A DNA stretch of 10,411 nt from Prevotella sp. UBA4376 (GTDB taxonomy: Bacteria; Bacteroidota; Bacteroidia; Bacteroidales; Bacteroidaceae): contig DGRY01000186.1 in the NCBI GenBank assembly GCA_002391185.1, forward strand, positions 1 to 10,411, in the 5' to 3' direction. A program made the translations under genes and the position numbers. How positions within the stretch are numbered: the stretch's first letter is position 1; each line of letters begins with the position of its first letter. Positions 1 to 7,996 of this stretch are shown here, one piece after another. Below the pieces are notes generated by a model. The model did not search any database and was not told the DNA's origin. It saw only the letters and a program-made list of their open reading frames with translations.

Positions 1-1215
1 TCTTGGGGACAGACTGGTAACCAGGAAATCAGCAACACAGCTCGCTACACTCTTTATGTTTCTAACTATGGCGAAGCTAACTTTGGTGGACAGAGCTACG
101 GTACATCTTATGACATTGCTGGTACTAACGGCGGTCAGGCTCTTGCTTCAGGCTTTAAGCGTAACCAGTTGGGTAACGATGATATTAAATGGGAAACAAC
201 AACCCAGACTAATATAGGTCTTGATTTTGGTTTCTTCAATCAAGCTCTCTATGGTAGTATCGAGTGGTATCACAAGAAAACTACCGACATTCTTGTAAAC
301 ATGCCAGGTATTGGTGTAATGGGCGAAGGTAGCAGCATGTGGATTAATGCTGGTGAAATGCTCAACCGTGGTTTTGAGTTTAATGCAGGCTACCGTAACC
401 ACATTGGCGATTTTAGTTATGACATTACAGGTAATATTGGTACAAACCATAATGAGGTAACCAAACTTCCAGAGACAATAGCAGCTGCAGGTACCTTTGG
501 TGGTAGCGGCGTGTTCAGCGTTGTTGGTCATCCAATGAACTCTTATGTAGGCTATGTTTATGATGGCATTTTCAAGAGTCAGGAAGAAGTTGACAACCAT
601 GCTGTTCAGGAAGGAGCAGGCGTAGGTCGTATGCGTTTTAAGGATCTCAACAAAGATGGTGTTATCAACACAGCCGACCAGGATTGGATCTATAATCCAA
701 ACCCATCTTTCACTTATGGTTTGAACATTTATCTGCAGTATAAGAATTTCGACCTCACAATGTTCTGGCAGGGTGTGCAGGGAGTAGATGTACTAACTAC
801 AGTGCGTCCTGGTGATGACACCAATGGTGGTTACAAAGTGCAGACCGATCTTTGGGCAGGTGTAAACGTACCATTCCTTAATAAGGGTGATCGTGTTCTT
901 GATGCTTGGACTCCTAATAATATGGGTTCTAATATTCCTGCTCTCTCTACTTACGACAACAACAATGAAAAGCGTTTCTCTTCTTACTATGTTGAAGATG
1001 GCAGTTTCTTGAAGTTGCGCACCATTCAGTTAGGTTATAATTTCTCAGATGCATTTGCAAAGAAGTTGTGTTTGACAAAGGTTCGTATGTACTTCTCAGC
1101 ACAGAACTTGCTCACAATCAAGAGTAAGAACTTCACAGGTGTTGATCCTGAGAATGCACTCTTTGGTTATCCAATTCCTCTGAACCTTACATTTGGTGTT
1201 AATGTTTCTTTCTAA
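1..1215 (+). CDS. SusC-like TonB-dependent outer-membrane transporter, C-terminal part (5' end off window)
   Basis: The reading frame is open from base 1 to a TAA at 1213-1215, giving the last 404 residues of a protein that is normally about 1,000 long. The signal peptide, plug domain and first barrel strands are therefore missing. What remains is beta-barrel sequence of the SusC/RagA type. The family signature around residues 213-260 (DLNKDGVIN, then NPNPSFTYGLN and a YKNFDLTMFWQG segment) is clear, and the chain ends NLTFGVNVSF, with the terminal Phe expected of an outer-membrane barrel. Residues 215-226 fit an EF-hand-like calcium loop (D215, N217, D219, N223, D226). By family, it imports oligosaccharides across the outer membrane using TonB energy, with the SusD-like protein 43 bases downstream as its lid. 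The substrate is inferred to be fructo-oligosaccharide from the neighbouring GH32 genes. A possible TTG start at 169 is internal and was not used. Confidence 0.95.
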   Translation, partial: SWGQTGNQEISNTARYTLYVSNYGEANFGGQSYGTSYDIAGTNGGQALASGFKRNQLGNDDIKWETTTQTNIGLDFGFFNQALYGSIEWYHKKTTDILVNMPGIGVMGEGSSMWINAGEMLNRGFEFNAGYRNHIGDFSYDITGNIGTNHNEVTKLPETIAAAGTFGGSGVFSVVGHPMNSYVGYVYDGIFKSQEEVDNHAVQEGAGVGRMRFKDLNKDGVINTADQDWIYNPNPSFTYGLNIYLQYKNFDLTMFWQGVQGVDVLTTVRPGDDTNGGYKVQTDLWAGVNVPFLNKGDRVLDAWTPNNMGSNIPALSTYDNNNEKRFSSYYVEDGSFLKLRTIQLGYNFSDAFAKKLCLTKVRMYFSAQNLLTIKSKNFTGVDPENALFGYPIPLNLTFGVNVSF

Positions 1216-1258
1216 TAAATGGTATAGTTTAGAGAACAAAGAATTAAAGATTACAATT

Positions 1259-3019
1259 ATGAAATCAAATACATTATATACAAAGGTTATGAAGGCAGCA
1301 TTGATACCATCATGTCTTCTTGCCGTTTCATTGTTGTCAAGCTGTGAGTCTTTCCTCGACGACCAGGTGCCTCAGGCTACATTGTCTGACGAGGAAGTTT
1401 CTAAGGCTGCATATATTGACAATATGGTGACATCTGCTTATGCAATCTTTACAACTGCAGAAGATATCAACTCATCGTTCTCAATGTGGAACTATGATGT
1501 TCGATCTGACGATGCATATAAAGGTGGTTCAACTACTAATGATGGTGATGTGTTTCATCAGCTTGAAGTAGGGCAGGGTATTCTTACCACCAACTGGAAC
1601 ATCAATGATATGTGGGTGCGCCTTTATAATGCTATCTCACGTGTAAATGCAGCTATTAAGGCTATTGAAACAACAGATGATTCTTATGCCCTCAAGGCAG
1701 AGCGCTTGGCAGAGATGAAATTCTTGCGTGCTTACGGTCATTTCCTTGCAAAGCGTCTTTACAAGAATATTCCTTTTGTAATGTCAACCAGTCTTACTCG
1801 TGAAGATTATAATAATCTGTCAAACACCGAGTATAATAATGACGAGGGTTGGGCATTAATAGCAAAGGAATTGGAAGAGGCTTATAAGGTGCTTCCTGTA
1901 AAGCAGGCTGATAAGGGTCGTCCTACAAAGGCTGCTGCAGCAGCATTCCTTACAAAGGTTTATCTTTATAAGGCATATCGCCAGGACGATGCTAACTCAA
2001 ATCAGATAACCTCTATCAATCAAGACGATTTGGAGAAAGTGTTAGAGTATTCTAAACCATCTATCTACACATCGGCTGGTTATGGATTGGAAACCGATAT
2101 TCATAACAACTTCCGTCCTGAAGAACAATACGAGAATGGTTGTGAGTCAATCTGGGCTATGCAGTATTCTCGCAACGATGGTTCTACTTATGGTAATCTG
2201 AACTGGAGCTATGGTCTTATTGTTCCAAATATTCCAGATGTAACAAATGGTGGATGCGATTTCTATAAGCCTTCACAGAATCTTGTTAATGCTTTCAAGA
2301 CAAATGCTGATGGCTTACCAATGATTGACACCTATAACAATGAAAATTATGATAAGGCTGTTGATAATGCCGATCCACGCCTTTTCCTTACTGTAGGTAT
2401 CACTGGTTTGCCTTATGAGTTCAATAAAGATTTCATTATGGACAGAAGTTCTGCATGGAGCCGTTCTGGTGGTCTTTATGGATATAATGTAACATTGAAG
2501 CAGAATGTTGATCCTGCACTCATTGGCACATATCTCATCCATGGCTCTTATTGGGCAAGTTCAATGAATCGTATTGTGTTCCGTTATGCTGATGTTGTTC
2601 TTGAACGTGCAGAGGCTGAGGCACAGTTAGGCCATGTTGAAGAGGCTATTGATCTTGTTAACCAGATTCGTAGTCGTGCAGCTGGTTCTACTCAGATGAT
2701 AGCTGATTATCCTAACAAGTATGGCGTTCATTTCTATTGCAAGGACTACACAGGTACTTACTCAAAGGATGAAGCCATCAAGATTGTTAAGATGGAGCGT
2801 CGTTTGGAGTTGGCAATGGAAGGCGAGCGTTTCTTCGACCTTGTTCGTTGGGGTGATGCACAGAGCGTTCTAACCAATTATTTTGCGAAAGAGAAAGAAC
2901 GTGTTACATTCTTGAGTGATGCACAGTTTACAGCTAACAAGAATGAATATCTGCCTATTCCACATACACAGATTTCTTCTTCTAATGGTCACTACAAGCA
3001 GAATGTAGGTAATTGGTAA
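1259..3019 (+). CDS. SusD/RagB-family outer-membrane nutrient-binding lipoprotein
   Basis: This 586-residue protein is of normal SusD length. I chose the ATG at 1259 because it gives a clean lipoprotein signal (MKSN..., hydrophobic core, LLSSC lipobox, lipidated Cys29) followed by ESFLDD, an acidic stretch typical of Bacteroidetes surface lipoproteins. The open frame extends back to 1193 but would overlap the SusC end and add a non-signal leader. Family marks are the FLRAYGHFLAKRLYKNIPFV helix near residue 155, the TPR-like region around 215-265, the ERRLELAMEGERFFDLVRWG motif near 525-545, and the C-terminal YLPIPHTQI...QNVGNW. It should sit on the cell surface capping the SusC barrel and helping capture fructan oligosaccharides. 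It is co-directional with SusC and probably shares its transcript. Which fructan it binds cannot be read from the sequence. Confidence 0.96.
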   Translation: MKSNTLYTKVMKAALIPSCLLAVSLLSSCESFLDDQVPQATLSDEEVSKAAYIDNMVTSAYAIFTTAEDINSSFSMWNYDVRSDDAYKGGSTTNDGDVFHQLEVGQGILTTNWNINDMWVRLYNAISRVNAAIKAIETTDDSYALKAERLAEMKFLRAYGHFLAKRLYKNIPFVMSTSLTREDYNNLSNTEYNNDEGWALIAKELEEAYKVLPVKQADKGRPTKAAAAAFLTKVYLYKAYRQDDANSNQITSINQDDLEKVLEYSKPSIYTSAGYGLETDIHNNFRPEEQYENGCESIWAMQYSRNDGSTYGNLNWSYGLIVPNIPDVTNGGCDFYKPSQNLVNAFKTNADGLPMIDTYNNENYDKAVDNADPRLFLTVGITGLPYEFNKDFIMDRSSAWSRSGGLYGYNVTLKQNVDPALIGTYLIHGSYWASSMNRIVFRYADVVLERAEAEAQLGHVEEAIDLVNQIRSRAAGSTQMIADYPNKYGVHFYCKDYTGTYSKDEAIKIVKMERRLELAMEGERFFDLVRWGDAQSVLTNYFAKEKERVTFLSDAQFTANKNEYLPIPHTQISSSNGHYKQNVGNW

Positions 3020-3032
3020 TCTGCAGTTTAGT

Positions 3033-3055
3033 GTTAGGGAAAATATTTCGCTAAT
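3033..3055 (+). other. Small hairpin between the SusD-like and binding-protein genes
   Basis: In the 56-base gap, TTAGGGAAA (3034-3042) pairs with TTTCGCTAA (3046-3054) except for one G-G mismatch, leaving a 3-nt loop. There is no T-run after it, so it is not a standard terminator. It could be an RNA processing or stability site that sets the SusC/D level apart from downstream genes, but nothing beyond the pairing supports a role. Confidence 0.3.
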
Positions 3056-3075
3056 GAATTTAGAATCATCAAATT

Positions 3076-4494
3076 ATGAAATCAAACAAATTATATAACA
3101 AGGCAGCTAAGGTATTTGCGCTTATACCTTTTACCTTATGTCTTTTGCTGTTGCTGGCAGCTTGTAGCAACGACAATTTGAGCGACCTTCAACTTGCAGG
3201 TAATTGTGCTGTTGAGTCTATTGAACTTGATGGAAAATATACAGGTGTAGTTGATCCTGTTTCACGTACCGTAAAAATAAAGGTGCCCGTAAGTTTCTTG
3301 AATAAGAGTGCCATGAAAGTTACCGCACTGAATATTTCAGAAGGTGCTAAGGCAAATATTTCTGTTGGTGATGTAGTTGATTTTAGTGCAGCCAAGGTCA
3401 TGCATATTACTCGTGGTGATCTTTATCTCGACTGGACTATCAACGTTAAGAATGATGAGGCAAAAATAAAGTCGTTCATCATCAACGATACATACAAAGC
3501 AAGTATCAACGAGGAAGAGCACACTATAACTGCGTTCCTTCCAGCTACTGTTGATATAAAGAAAGCTATTCCTACTATCACCTATAGTGAGGATGCAACA
3601 ATCTCTCCATTGAGTGGTGTGCAGACAGATTTCTCTGAGCCTGTAACATATACTGTTACCGACAATACTGCTACAGCAACATATGTTGCTACCATCAAAA
3701 CAGTATCTGCTCCTTCTGCTATCTTCCTTGGAAGTGCTAAAGCAACAACCATGGACGAACTTGTTCCTGAGGAGAAAGAGGCTTGTAAGTGGATGCTTGC
3801 TAACATTGAAAACTCAATGTTCGTGAGCTGGGATGAGCTGAAAGCTGGCAATGTAGATCTTTCTAAGTGTAAGATAATCTGGTGGCATTGGCAGGGTCAG
3901 CCATCTGAAACCATTAGTGTCTTCGAGAACGCTGCAACTTCAACAGCTATGGGTGCACTAAATACTCTTACCGATTTCTATAAGAATGGTGGTGCATTCA
4001 TTCTTAGTCGTGCTGCTGTTAATTTTGCTGCTAAGCTTGGTGCTATCAAAGATAATCGTTGCGCAAACAACTGTTGGGGTGACAGCGATGATGGTGGTGA
4101 TGTTATCAGTGCTGGTGGAGAATGGGGCTTCTTCATGCAAGACGCCAACCACCCAGTATGGAAGAATATGAAACTCAAGAATGGTGAAGTTAAGACTGTT
4201 GATGCAGGTTACACCATTTCTAACTGTACTTCACAGTGGGAGATGAAGAACGACTATGCCGAAGGTTACGAGAAGTGGGTGGACCTCACTGGTGGTCGTA
4301 TCCTTGGTCATGGTGGCGATGGCAAAATCTCTGTATGGGAGGCTCCTGCTTCTAATGGCAAATTTGGTAAGGGTGGTATCATCTGCTTTGGTTCAGGATG
4401 TTACGACTGGTGGTCACCAACTTCATATACCTCTTATTATCATGATAATGTAGGTGTTATGACAGGTAATGCATTCGATTACCTTACCAAGTAA
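3076..4494 (+). CDS. Surface glycan-binding lipoprotein, BT1761-like (Ig-like repeats plus DUF4960-like domain)
   Basis: This 472-residue protein begins with a lipoprotein signal (LLAAC lipobox, Cys30) followed by SNDNLSD, which suggests surface display. Residues about 44-128 and 130-209 look like two related Ig-like beta domains: each opens with a V/I-x-S-I/F-x-x-D/N pattern and ends in a YxATIK or LDWTINVK strand (DUF5018-like, from memory). Residues about 213-472 form a larger domain that I assign to DUF4960. Its strands (AIFLGS, KIIWWHWQ, GAFILS) and the helix TLTDFYKNGG suggest an alpha/beta fold. It is rich in Trp and Gly (WWHWQ, CYDWWSP), which suits carbohydrate contact. By position, directly after SusC/SusD and before a surface GH32, it matches BT1761 of the B. 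thetaiotaomicron levan locus. The likely job is binding fructan at the surface. No catalytic motif is recognised with confidence. The leader resembles that of the SusD-like gene. Confidence 0.85.
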   Translation: MKSNKLYNKAAKVFALIPFTLCLLLLLAACSNDNLSDLQLAGNCAVESIELDGKYTGVVDPVSRTVKIKVPVSFLNKSAMKVTALNISEGAKANISVGDVVDFSAAKVMHITRGDLYLDWTINVKNDEAKIKSFIINDTYKASINEEEHTITAFLPATVDIKKAIPTITYSEDATISPLSGVQTDFSEPVTYTVTDNTATATYVATIKTVSAPSAIFLGSAKATTMDELVPEEKEACKWMLANIENSMFVSWDELKAGNVDLSKCKIIWWHWQGQPSETISVFENAATSTAMGALNTLTDFYKNGGAFILSRAAVNFAAKLGAIKDNRCANNCWGDSDDGGDVISAGGEWGFFMQDANHPVWKNMKLKNGEVKTVDAGYTISNCTSQWEMKNDYAEGYEKWVDLTGGRILGHGGDGKISVWEAPASNGKFGKGGIICFGSGCYDWWSPTSYTSYYHDNVGVMTGNAFDYLTK

Positions 4495-4520
4495 GGCTTA
4501 TGCTTGCATAGAGACAACTT

Positions 4521-4533
4521 CAATTATAAATTG
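4521..4533 (+). other. Short palindrome just upstream of the first GH32 start
   Basis: CAATT (4521-4525) and AATTG (4529-4533) flank a 3-nt spacer, ending three bases before the ATG at 4537. It is short and AT-rich, so it may be chance. If it folds, it lies in the ribosome-binding region of the surface GH32 gene. Confidence 0.2.
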
Positions 4534-4536
4534 TAA

Positions 4537-6138
4537 ATGCTTATGAAAAAGATGATATATTCAATCGCAATAGCACTGTCAGCTGTAACGCTGACAGGTT
4601 GCAGCGACGATAAATTTGAAGGTGACGTTGCAAAAGATTGGGCAGCAACAACAGAGTTTTTTAACTCTACAGAGGAAAGTGGTTATTCTACATATTACAC
4701 ACCTGCTATAGGTCGTGTTGGTGATCCAATGCCTTTTTATGATGAGAAGGCTGGGGAGTATAAAGTGCTTTATCTTCAGGAGTTTAACAACAATGCTCCT
4801 TTCCGCTACCATCCAATTTGGACAGTAGCAACAAAGGATGGTGCTAACTATCATTCGCTTGGTGAAACACTTGGTGTTGGTTCAAGTGATTTCCAGCAGG
4901 ATGCTGCTCTTGGTACAGGTTGCTGCTATTACAACAAGCAGGATGGTTTGTATTATATCTATTATACAGGTCATAATCCAAATTGTGAGAATACTGAAGT
5001 AGTGCTTCGTGCTACATCACCCGATTATAAAACTTGGACTCGCGACATCTCATGGTCGTTGAAGGGTGCTGATTACAACCTTTCAAAGAATGATTTCCGC
5101 GATCCACAGATTTTTGAGGATAATGGTGTTTATCACATGGTAATAGCAACCCGTCAGGGCGACCCTAAGTTTGCAGATTTCACCTCTACAGATATGAAGA
5201 ATTGGGAGTTTGCTGGTTCTTTCAATGCTGTATGGGATCGTATGTGTGAGTGCCCTGATATTTTCAAGATGGGCGATTGGTGGTACTTCATCTATAGCGA
5301 GGGTTATCAGACAACATGGAGCCGTAAGGTGAAATATATGATGGCTGATAGCTTTGAAGGCCTGAAGGCTTGCTTTGGTGATCCAGGTGCTAACTGGCCA
5401 AAAGATGGTCATGAAGGTATTCTTGACAGCCGTGCTTTCTATGCTGGTAAAACAGCTTCTAATGGTAGCGAGCGTCTCATCTGGGGCTGGTGTCCTTTCC
5501 GTTCAGGTGCTAATGTATGGGAAAAGAATATTAATGTAGGTGAGAAAGAACCAAACTGGAGTGGTGCTTTGGTTTGCCATAAGATTATTCAGCATGCTGA
5601 TGGTACTCTTACCTTAGGTAAGGTAGATGCTATTGATGCAAAATATACTAATGCACAGGATGTGAAAGTTGTAGCTAACAATGGTTACACAGGTTCAGCA
5701 ACAAGTTTCAAACTTTCTGGCAACAATGCTTTTGCACAGTTTGCACGCCTTGGCAATCACAATAAGATTTCTTTCACTGTTAAGACAGATAATAACTGGG
5801 ATAAGTTTGGTATCTCTTTTGTTCGTGGTGGTGATTCCAAGAAGTATTATACCATCGTAGTAAATCCAGAGGATGAAAATAACCGTAAAATTAATTTCGA
5901 GGAAGAAGGTGACGAAGGCAAGGGCTTTATCGAGGGTATTGATGGTTATAAGTTTGCGCGTCCTGCCAACGATATTTACAATGTGACAATCTATACAGAT
6001 AACTCTGTGCTCACCATGTATATTAATGATGTTTGTGCTTACACCCAGCGCATCTATGGTATGGCAAAGAACTGCTGGAGCATCAATAATTATGGTGGAA
6101 ATATTGATGTAACCGATCTTACTGTAAGTCAGTATTAA
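4537..6138 (+). CDS. GH32 surface lipoprotein, candidate endo-levanase (BT1760-like)
   Basis: The protein is 533 residues from the ATG at 4537; the ATG at 4543 is two codons on and gives a more typical MKKMIYS start, so the exact start is uncertain. The lipobox LTGC puts the lipid on Cys22, followed by SDDKFEGD, fitting surface export. The five-bladed propeller domain spans about 50-350. The three GH32 catalytic positions are present: nucleophile D63 in a divergent VGDPMPFY motif (not the usual WMNDPNG), stabiliser D189 in FRDP, and acid/base E238 in CECPD. Residues about 370-533 form the C-terminal beta-sandwich. The enzyme should cleave beta-fructan at the surface. Endo action on levan is inferred from the lipoprotein form, the divergent nucleophile motif and the match in position to BT1760; inulin activity cannot be excluded. 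Its stop is one base before the next start, implying coupled translation. Confidence 0.9.
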   Translation: MLMKKMIYSIAIALSAVTLTGCSDDKFEGDVAKDWAATTEFFNSTEESGYSTYYTPAIGRVGDPMPFYDEKAGEYKVLYLQEFNNNAPFRYHPIWTVATKDGANYHSLGETLGVGSSDFQQDAALGTGCCYYNKQDGLYYIYYTGHNPNCENTEVVLRATSPDYKTWTRDISWSLKGADYNLSKNDFRDPQIFEDNGVYHMVIATRQGDPKFADFTSTDMKNWEFAGSFNAVWDRMCECPDIFKMGDWWYFIYSEGYQTTWSRKVKYMMADSFEGLKACFGDPGANWPKDGHEGILDSRAFYAGKTASNGSERLIWGWCPFRSGANVWEKNINVGEKEPNWSGALVCHKIIQHADGTLTLGKVDAIDAKYTNAQDVKVVANNGYTGSATSFKLSGNNAFAQFARLGNHNKISFTVKTDNNWDKFGISFVRGGDSKKYYTIVVNPEDENNRKINFEEEGDEGKGFIEGIDGYKFARPANDIYNVTIYTDNSVLTMYINDVCAYTQRIYGMAKNCWSINNYGGNIDVTDLTVSQY

Positions 6139-6139
6139 A

Positions 6140-7870
6140 ATGAAATATCTAAAACTATTCTTTACAATCTGTGCATTGGCTGTATTCTCTGCAGCCAATG
6201 CTCAAGAACTATTAGTTCTAAGCGAAAACCATGCTATGCTGCGTATTCCTGCAGGACATAAATACCTATTGATGCCTGTTGAGGAAAGTCAGGAGTATGA
6301 TTATATCCGTGTTTCGGTTGATAACAAGTTGGTTAAAGAACTTAACTGTAAACTTGCAGTCAACAAGATTGACTATACTGTTCCTTTGAATCTTGCTCGT
6401 GTTATTAAAGAAGAAAAGGGTAGTGAGGATGCAAAGGGCGAAATAGTTATTGACATCACTTTCAATCGTAGCACAGGTAATCCTGGTGGTAGAATGCCAA
6501 TAAGAAACTTTGCATGTTGGAAAGGAACAAAGGTTTCAAACACATTTGATATTACCAATCGTGAGAAATGGCGTCCTGTTTATCATCACACACCTAATTA
6601 TGGTTGGATGAATGATCCTAATGGAATGTTCTACAAAGATGGCATTTGGCATCTTTTCTTCCAGCTTAATCCTTATGGCTCACAGTGGGAGAATATGACA
6701 TGGGGACATTCAACCTCAAAGGATCTTATTCATTGGAACTACGAGGGTGAAGCTATAGAGCGTGATGCTTTTGGTACAATCTTCTCTGGTTCTTCTGTTG
6801 TTGACACAAACAACACTGCTGGCTTTGGTAAGGGTGCTATAATTTCTTATTATACATCAGCTGGTCAGTCGCAGACACAGAGCATGGCTTATTCTACTGA
6901 TAATGGTAAAACATTCACAAAGTATGCTGCTAATCCTGTGCTCACCTCAGAGATTCCTGATTTCCGTGACCCAAATATTATCTGGCATGAAGCAACAAAG
7001 CGCTGGATTCTTATCCTTGCAGAGAAAACTCATGTTAAGTTCTATTCTTCTACCGATTTGAAGAATTGGACATTTGAGAGCAATTTTGGTGAAGAATATG
7101 GTAATCATGATGGTGTTTGGGAGTGTCCGGATATCTTTGAAATCAATGGTAAGTGGTTTATATTGCTGAATATTAACCCCGGAGGTCCTTTCGGTGGTTC
7201 TGCAACTCAATATTTTGTTGGTGATTTCGATGGACATAAGTTCACTTGCGAAGATGAACCAACCGAAACAAAGTGGCTCGACTATGGTAAGGATCACTAT
7301 GCTACTGTTTCGTTCAACAATGCGCCTGATGGCAGAATTGTTGTTATTCCTTGGATGAGCAACTGGCAGTATGCTGCTCAGGTTCCAACAAAGCAGTATC
7401 GCTCGGCTAACGGTATTCCTCGTGACCTTAGTTCATTCGATTATAAGGGTGAAACCTATTTGTCAGTAAAACCAAGTAAGGAGGTATATGCAGCTTTTTC
7501 AAAGAAGGCAACCGGACACCTTTCAAATGCTTGTCGAGTTGATGTGCAGTTAAAGGGTAATGCCACAATAACTCTTTCAAATAGTAAAGGCGAGCAGGTT
7601 GTTATCAGCTATAATGCTAAGAACGAAAAGATATCAATGGATCGCACCAAGAGTGGTGAAGTTGGTTTTAGCGCTGAATTCCCAGTGGTTACTACATCAC
7701 CAACTTATGGTAAGATAAAGACTTTGCAAATCTTCATCGATAGCTCAAGTATTGAGATTTTCGATGCAGCAGGTAAGGTTGCAATGACTAATATAGTGTT
7801 CCCAACAGAGCCTTACAATATAGTTAAGGTTAAGGGCGGAAAGGCCAAAGTGTTTAATTTGGCTAAATAA
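6140..7870 (+). CDS. GH32 exo-fructosidase/fructanase, probably periplasmic (BT1759-like), with N-terminal accessory domain
   Basis: This 576-residue protein starts one base after the upstream stop. The N-terminus is a plain type I signal peptide with likely cleavage after ANA (residues 19-21) and no lipobox, so a periplasmic location is inferred. Residues about 22-140 form an accessory beta domain that I believe is DUF4980, seen ahead of many Bacteroidetes GH32 domains. The GH32 propeller starts near 146 with textbook motifs: WMNDPNG (nucleophile D159), FSGSSV at 215-220, FRDP (stabiliser D277) and WECPD (acid/base E328). The C-terminal beta-sandwich carries the characteristic IDSSSIEIF at 533-541. 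The family includes invertases, inulinases and levanases; in this context it should trim imported fructo-oligosaccharides to fructose. It shares the STDxKNWxF...ECPDIF segment with the upstream GH32 but differs widely elsewhere, so the pair is not a recent duplication. Confidence 0.94.
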   Translation: MKYLKLFFTICALAVFSAANAQELLVLSENHAMLRIPAGHKYLLMPVEESQEYDYIRVSVDNKLVKELNCKLAVNKIDYTVPLNLARVIKEEKGSEDAKGEIVIDITFNRSTGNPGGRMPIRNFACWKGTKVSNTFDITNREKWRPVYHHTPNYGWMNDPNGMFYKDGIWHLFFQLNPYGSQWENMTWGHSTSKDLIHWNYEGEAIERDAFGTIFSGSSVVDTNNTAGFGKGAIISYYTSAGQSQTQSMAYSTDNGKTFTKYAANPVLTSEIPDFRDPNIIWHEATKRWILILAEKTHVKFYSSTDLKNWTFESNFGEEYGNHDGVWECPDIFEINGKWFILLNINPGGPFGGSATQYFVGDFDGHKFTCEDEPTETKWLDYGKDHYATVSFNNAPDGRIVVIPWMSNWQYAAQVPTKQYRSANGIPRDLSSFDYKGETYLSVKPSKEVYAAFSKKATGHLSNACRVDVQLKGNATITLSNSKGEQVVISYNAKNEKISMDRTKSGEVGFSAEFPVVTTSPTYGKIKTLQIFIDSSSIEIFDAAGKVAMTNIVFPTEPYNIVKVKGGKAKVFNLAK

Positions 7871-7878
7871 TTGTAAAG

Positions 7879-7941
7879 TATAGCTCTAATTTTGTTACAT
7901 GAACGAAAAGTTGCTTTCTTTGTAACAAAATTAGGGCTATA
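7879..7941 (+). other. 21-bp inverted repeat (large hairpin) between GH32 and MFS genes; possible terminator or attenuator
   Basis: Bases 7879-7899 pair along their whole length with 7921-7941: 20 Watson-Crick pairs and one G-U (7885 with 7935), with a 21-nt loop. The loop can fold further (AAAG, TTG, CTTT). The arm carries CTAATTTTGTTACA and its complement. Only four T follow (7943-7946), so on the + strand it is a weak-looking intrinsic terminator. It begins nine bases after the GH32 stop and ends 55 bases before the MFS start. It could terminate in part, protect the 3' end of the upstream mRNA, or act with the candidate promoter just downstream. Confidence 0.75.
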
Positions 7942-7958
7942 GTTTTAATAGTATTAAC

Positions 7959-7966
7959 TATCTTTG
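7959..7966 (+). promoter_or_regulatory. Candidate Bacteroidetes -7 promoter element for the MFS-kinase pair
   Basis: TATCTTTG at 7959-7966 matches the Bacteroidetes sigma -7 consensus TAnnTTTG at every fixed base. A transcript starting a few bases later would have a leader of about 25 bases before the ATG at 7997. No TTTG is found at the expected -33 spacing. A second, overlapping option is TTTG at 7919-7922 with TAGTTTTA at 7940-7947, a spacer of 17 bases. The site lies directly after the large hairpin, which fits a separate transcription unit. Confidence 0.4.
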
Positions 7967-7996
7967 TCAACGATAACTAAAAATTTTAAAATACCT

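Noticed and set aside
148..600. 150-residue open frame on the - strand inside the SusC gene
   Set aside because: It lies wholly opposite a clear SusC frame, and its composition (Thr, Ile and Cys-rich) is typical of antisense shadow.
1193..1258. Upstream start for the SusD-like protein
   Set aside because: It would overlap the SusC end and put a polar leader before a clear lipoprotein signal starting at 1259.
5695..6198. 167-residue open frame on the - strand across the two GH32 genes
   Set aside because: It covers conserved GH32 C-terminal sequence and the next signal peptide in antisense, with no domain or start context.
4537..7870. Recent tandem duplication of the GH32 genes
   Set aside because: The two share only family motifs; they differ in nucleophile motif, N-terminal domain and export signal.
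7964..7996. TTG start for the MFS gene
   Set aside because: It overlaps the candidate promoter element; the ATG at 7997 gives a normal MFS N-terminus.
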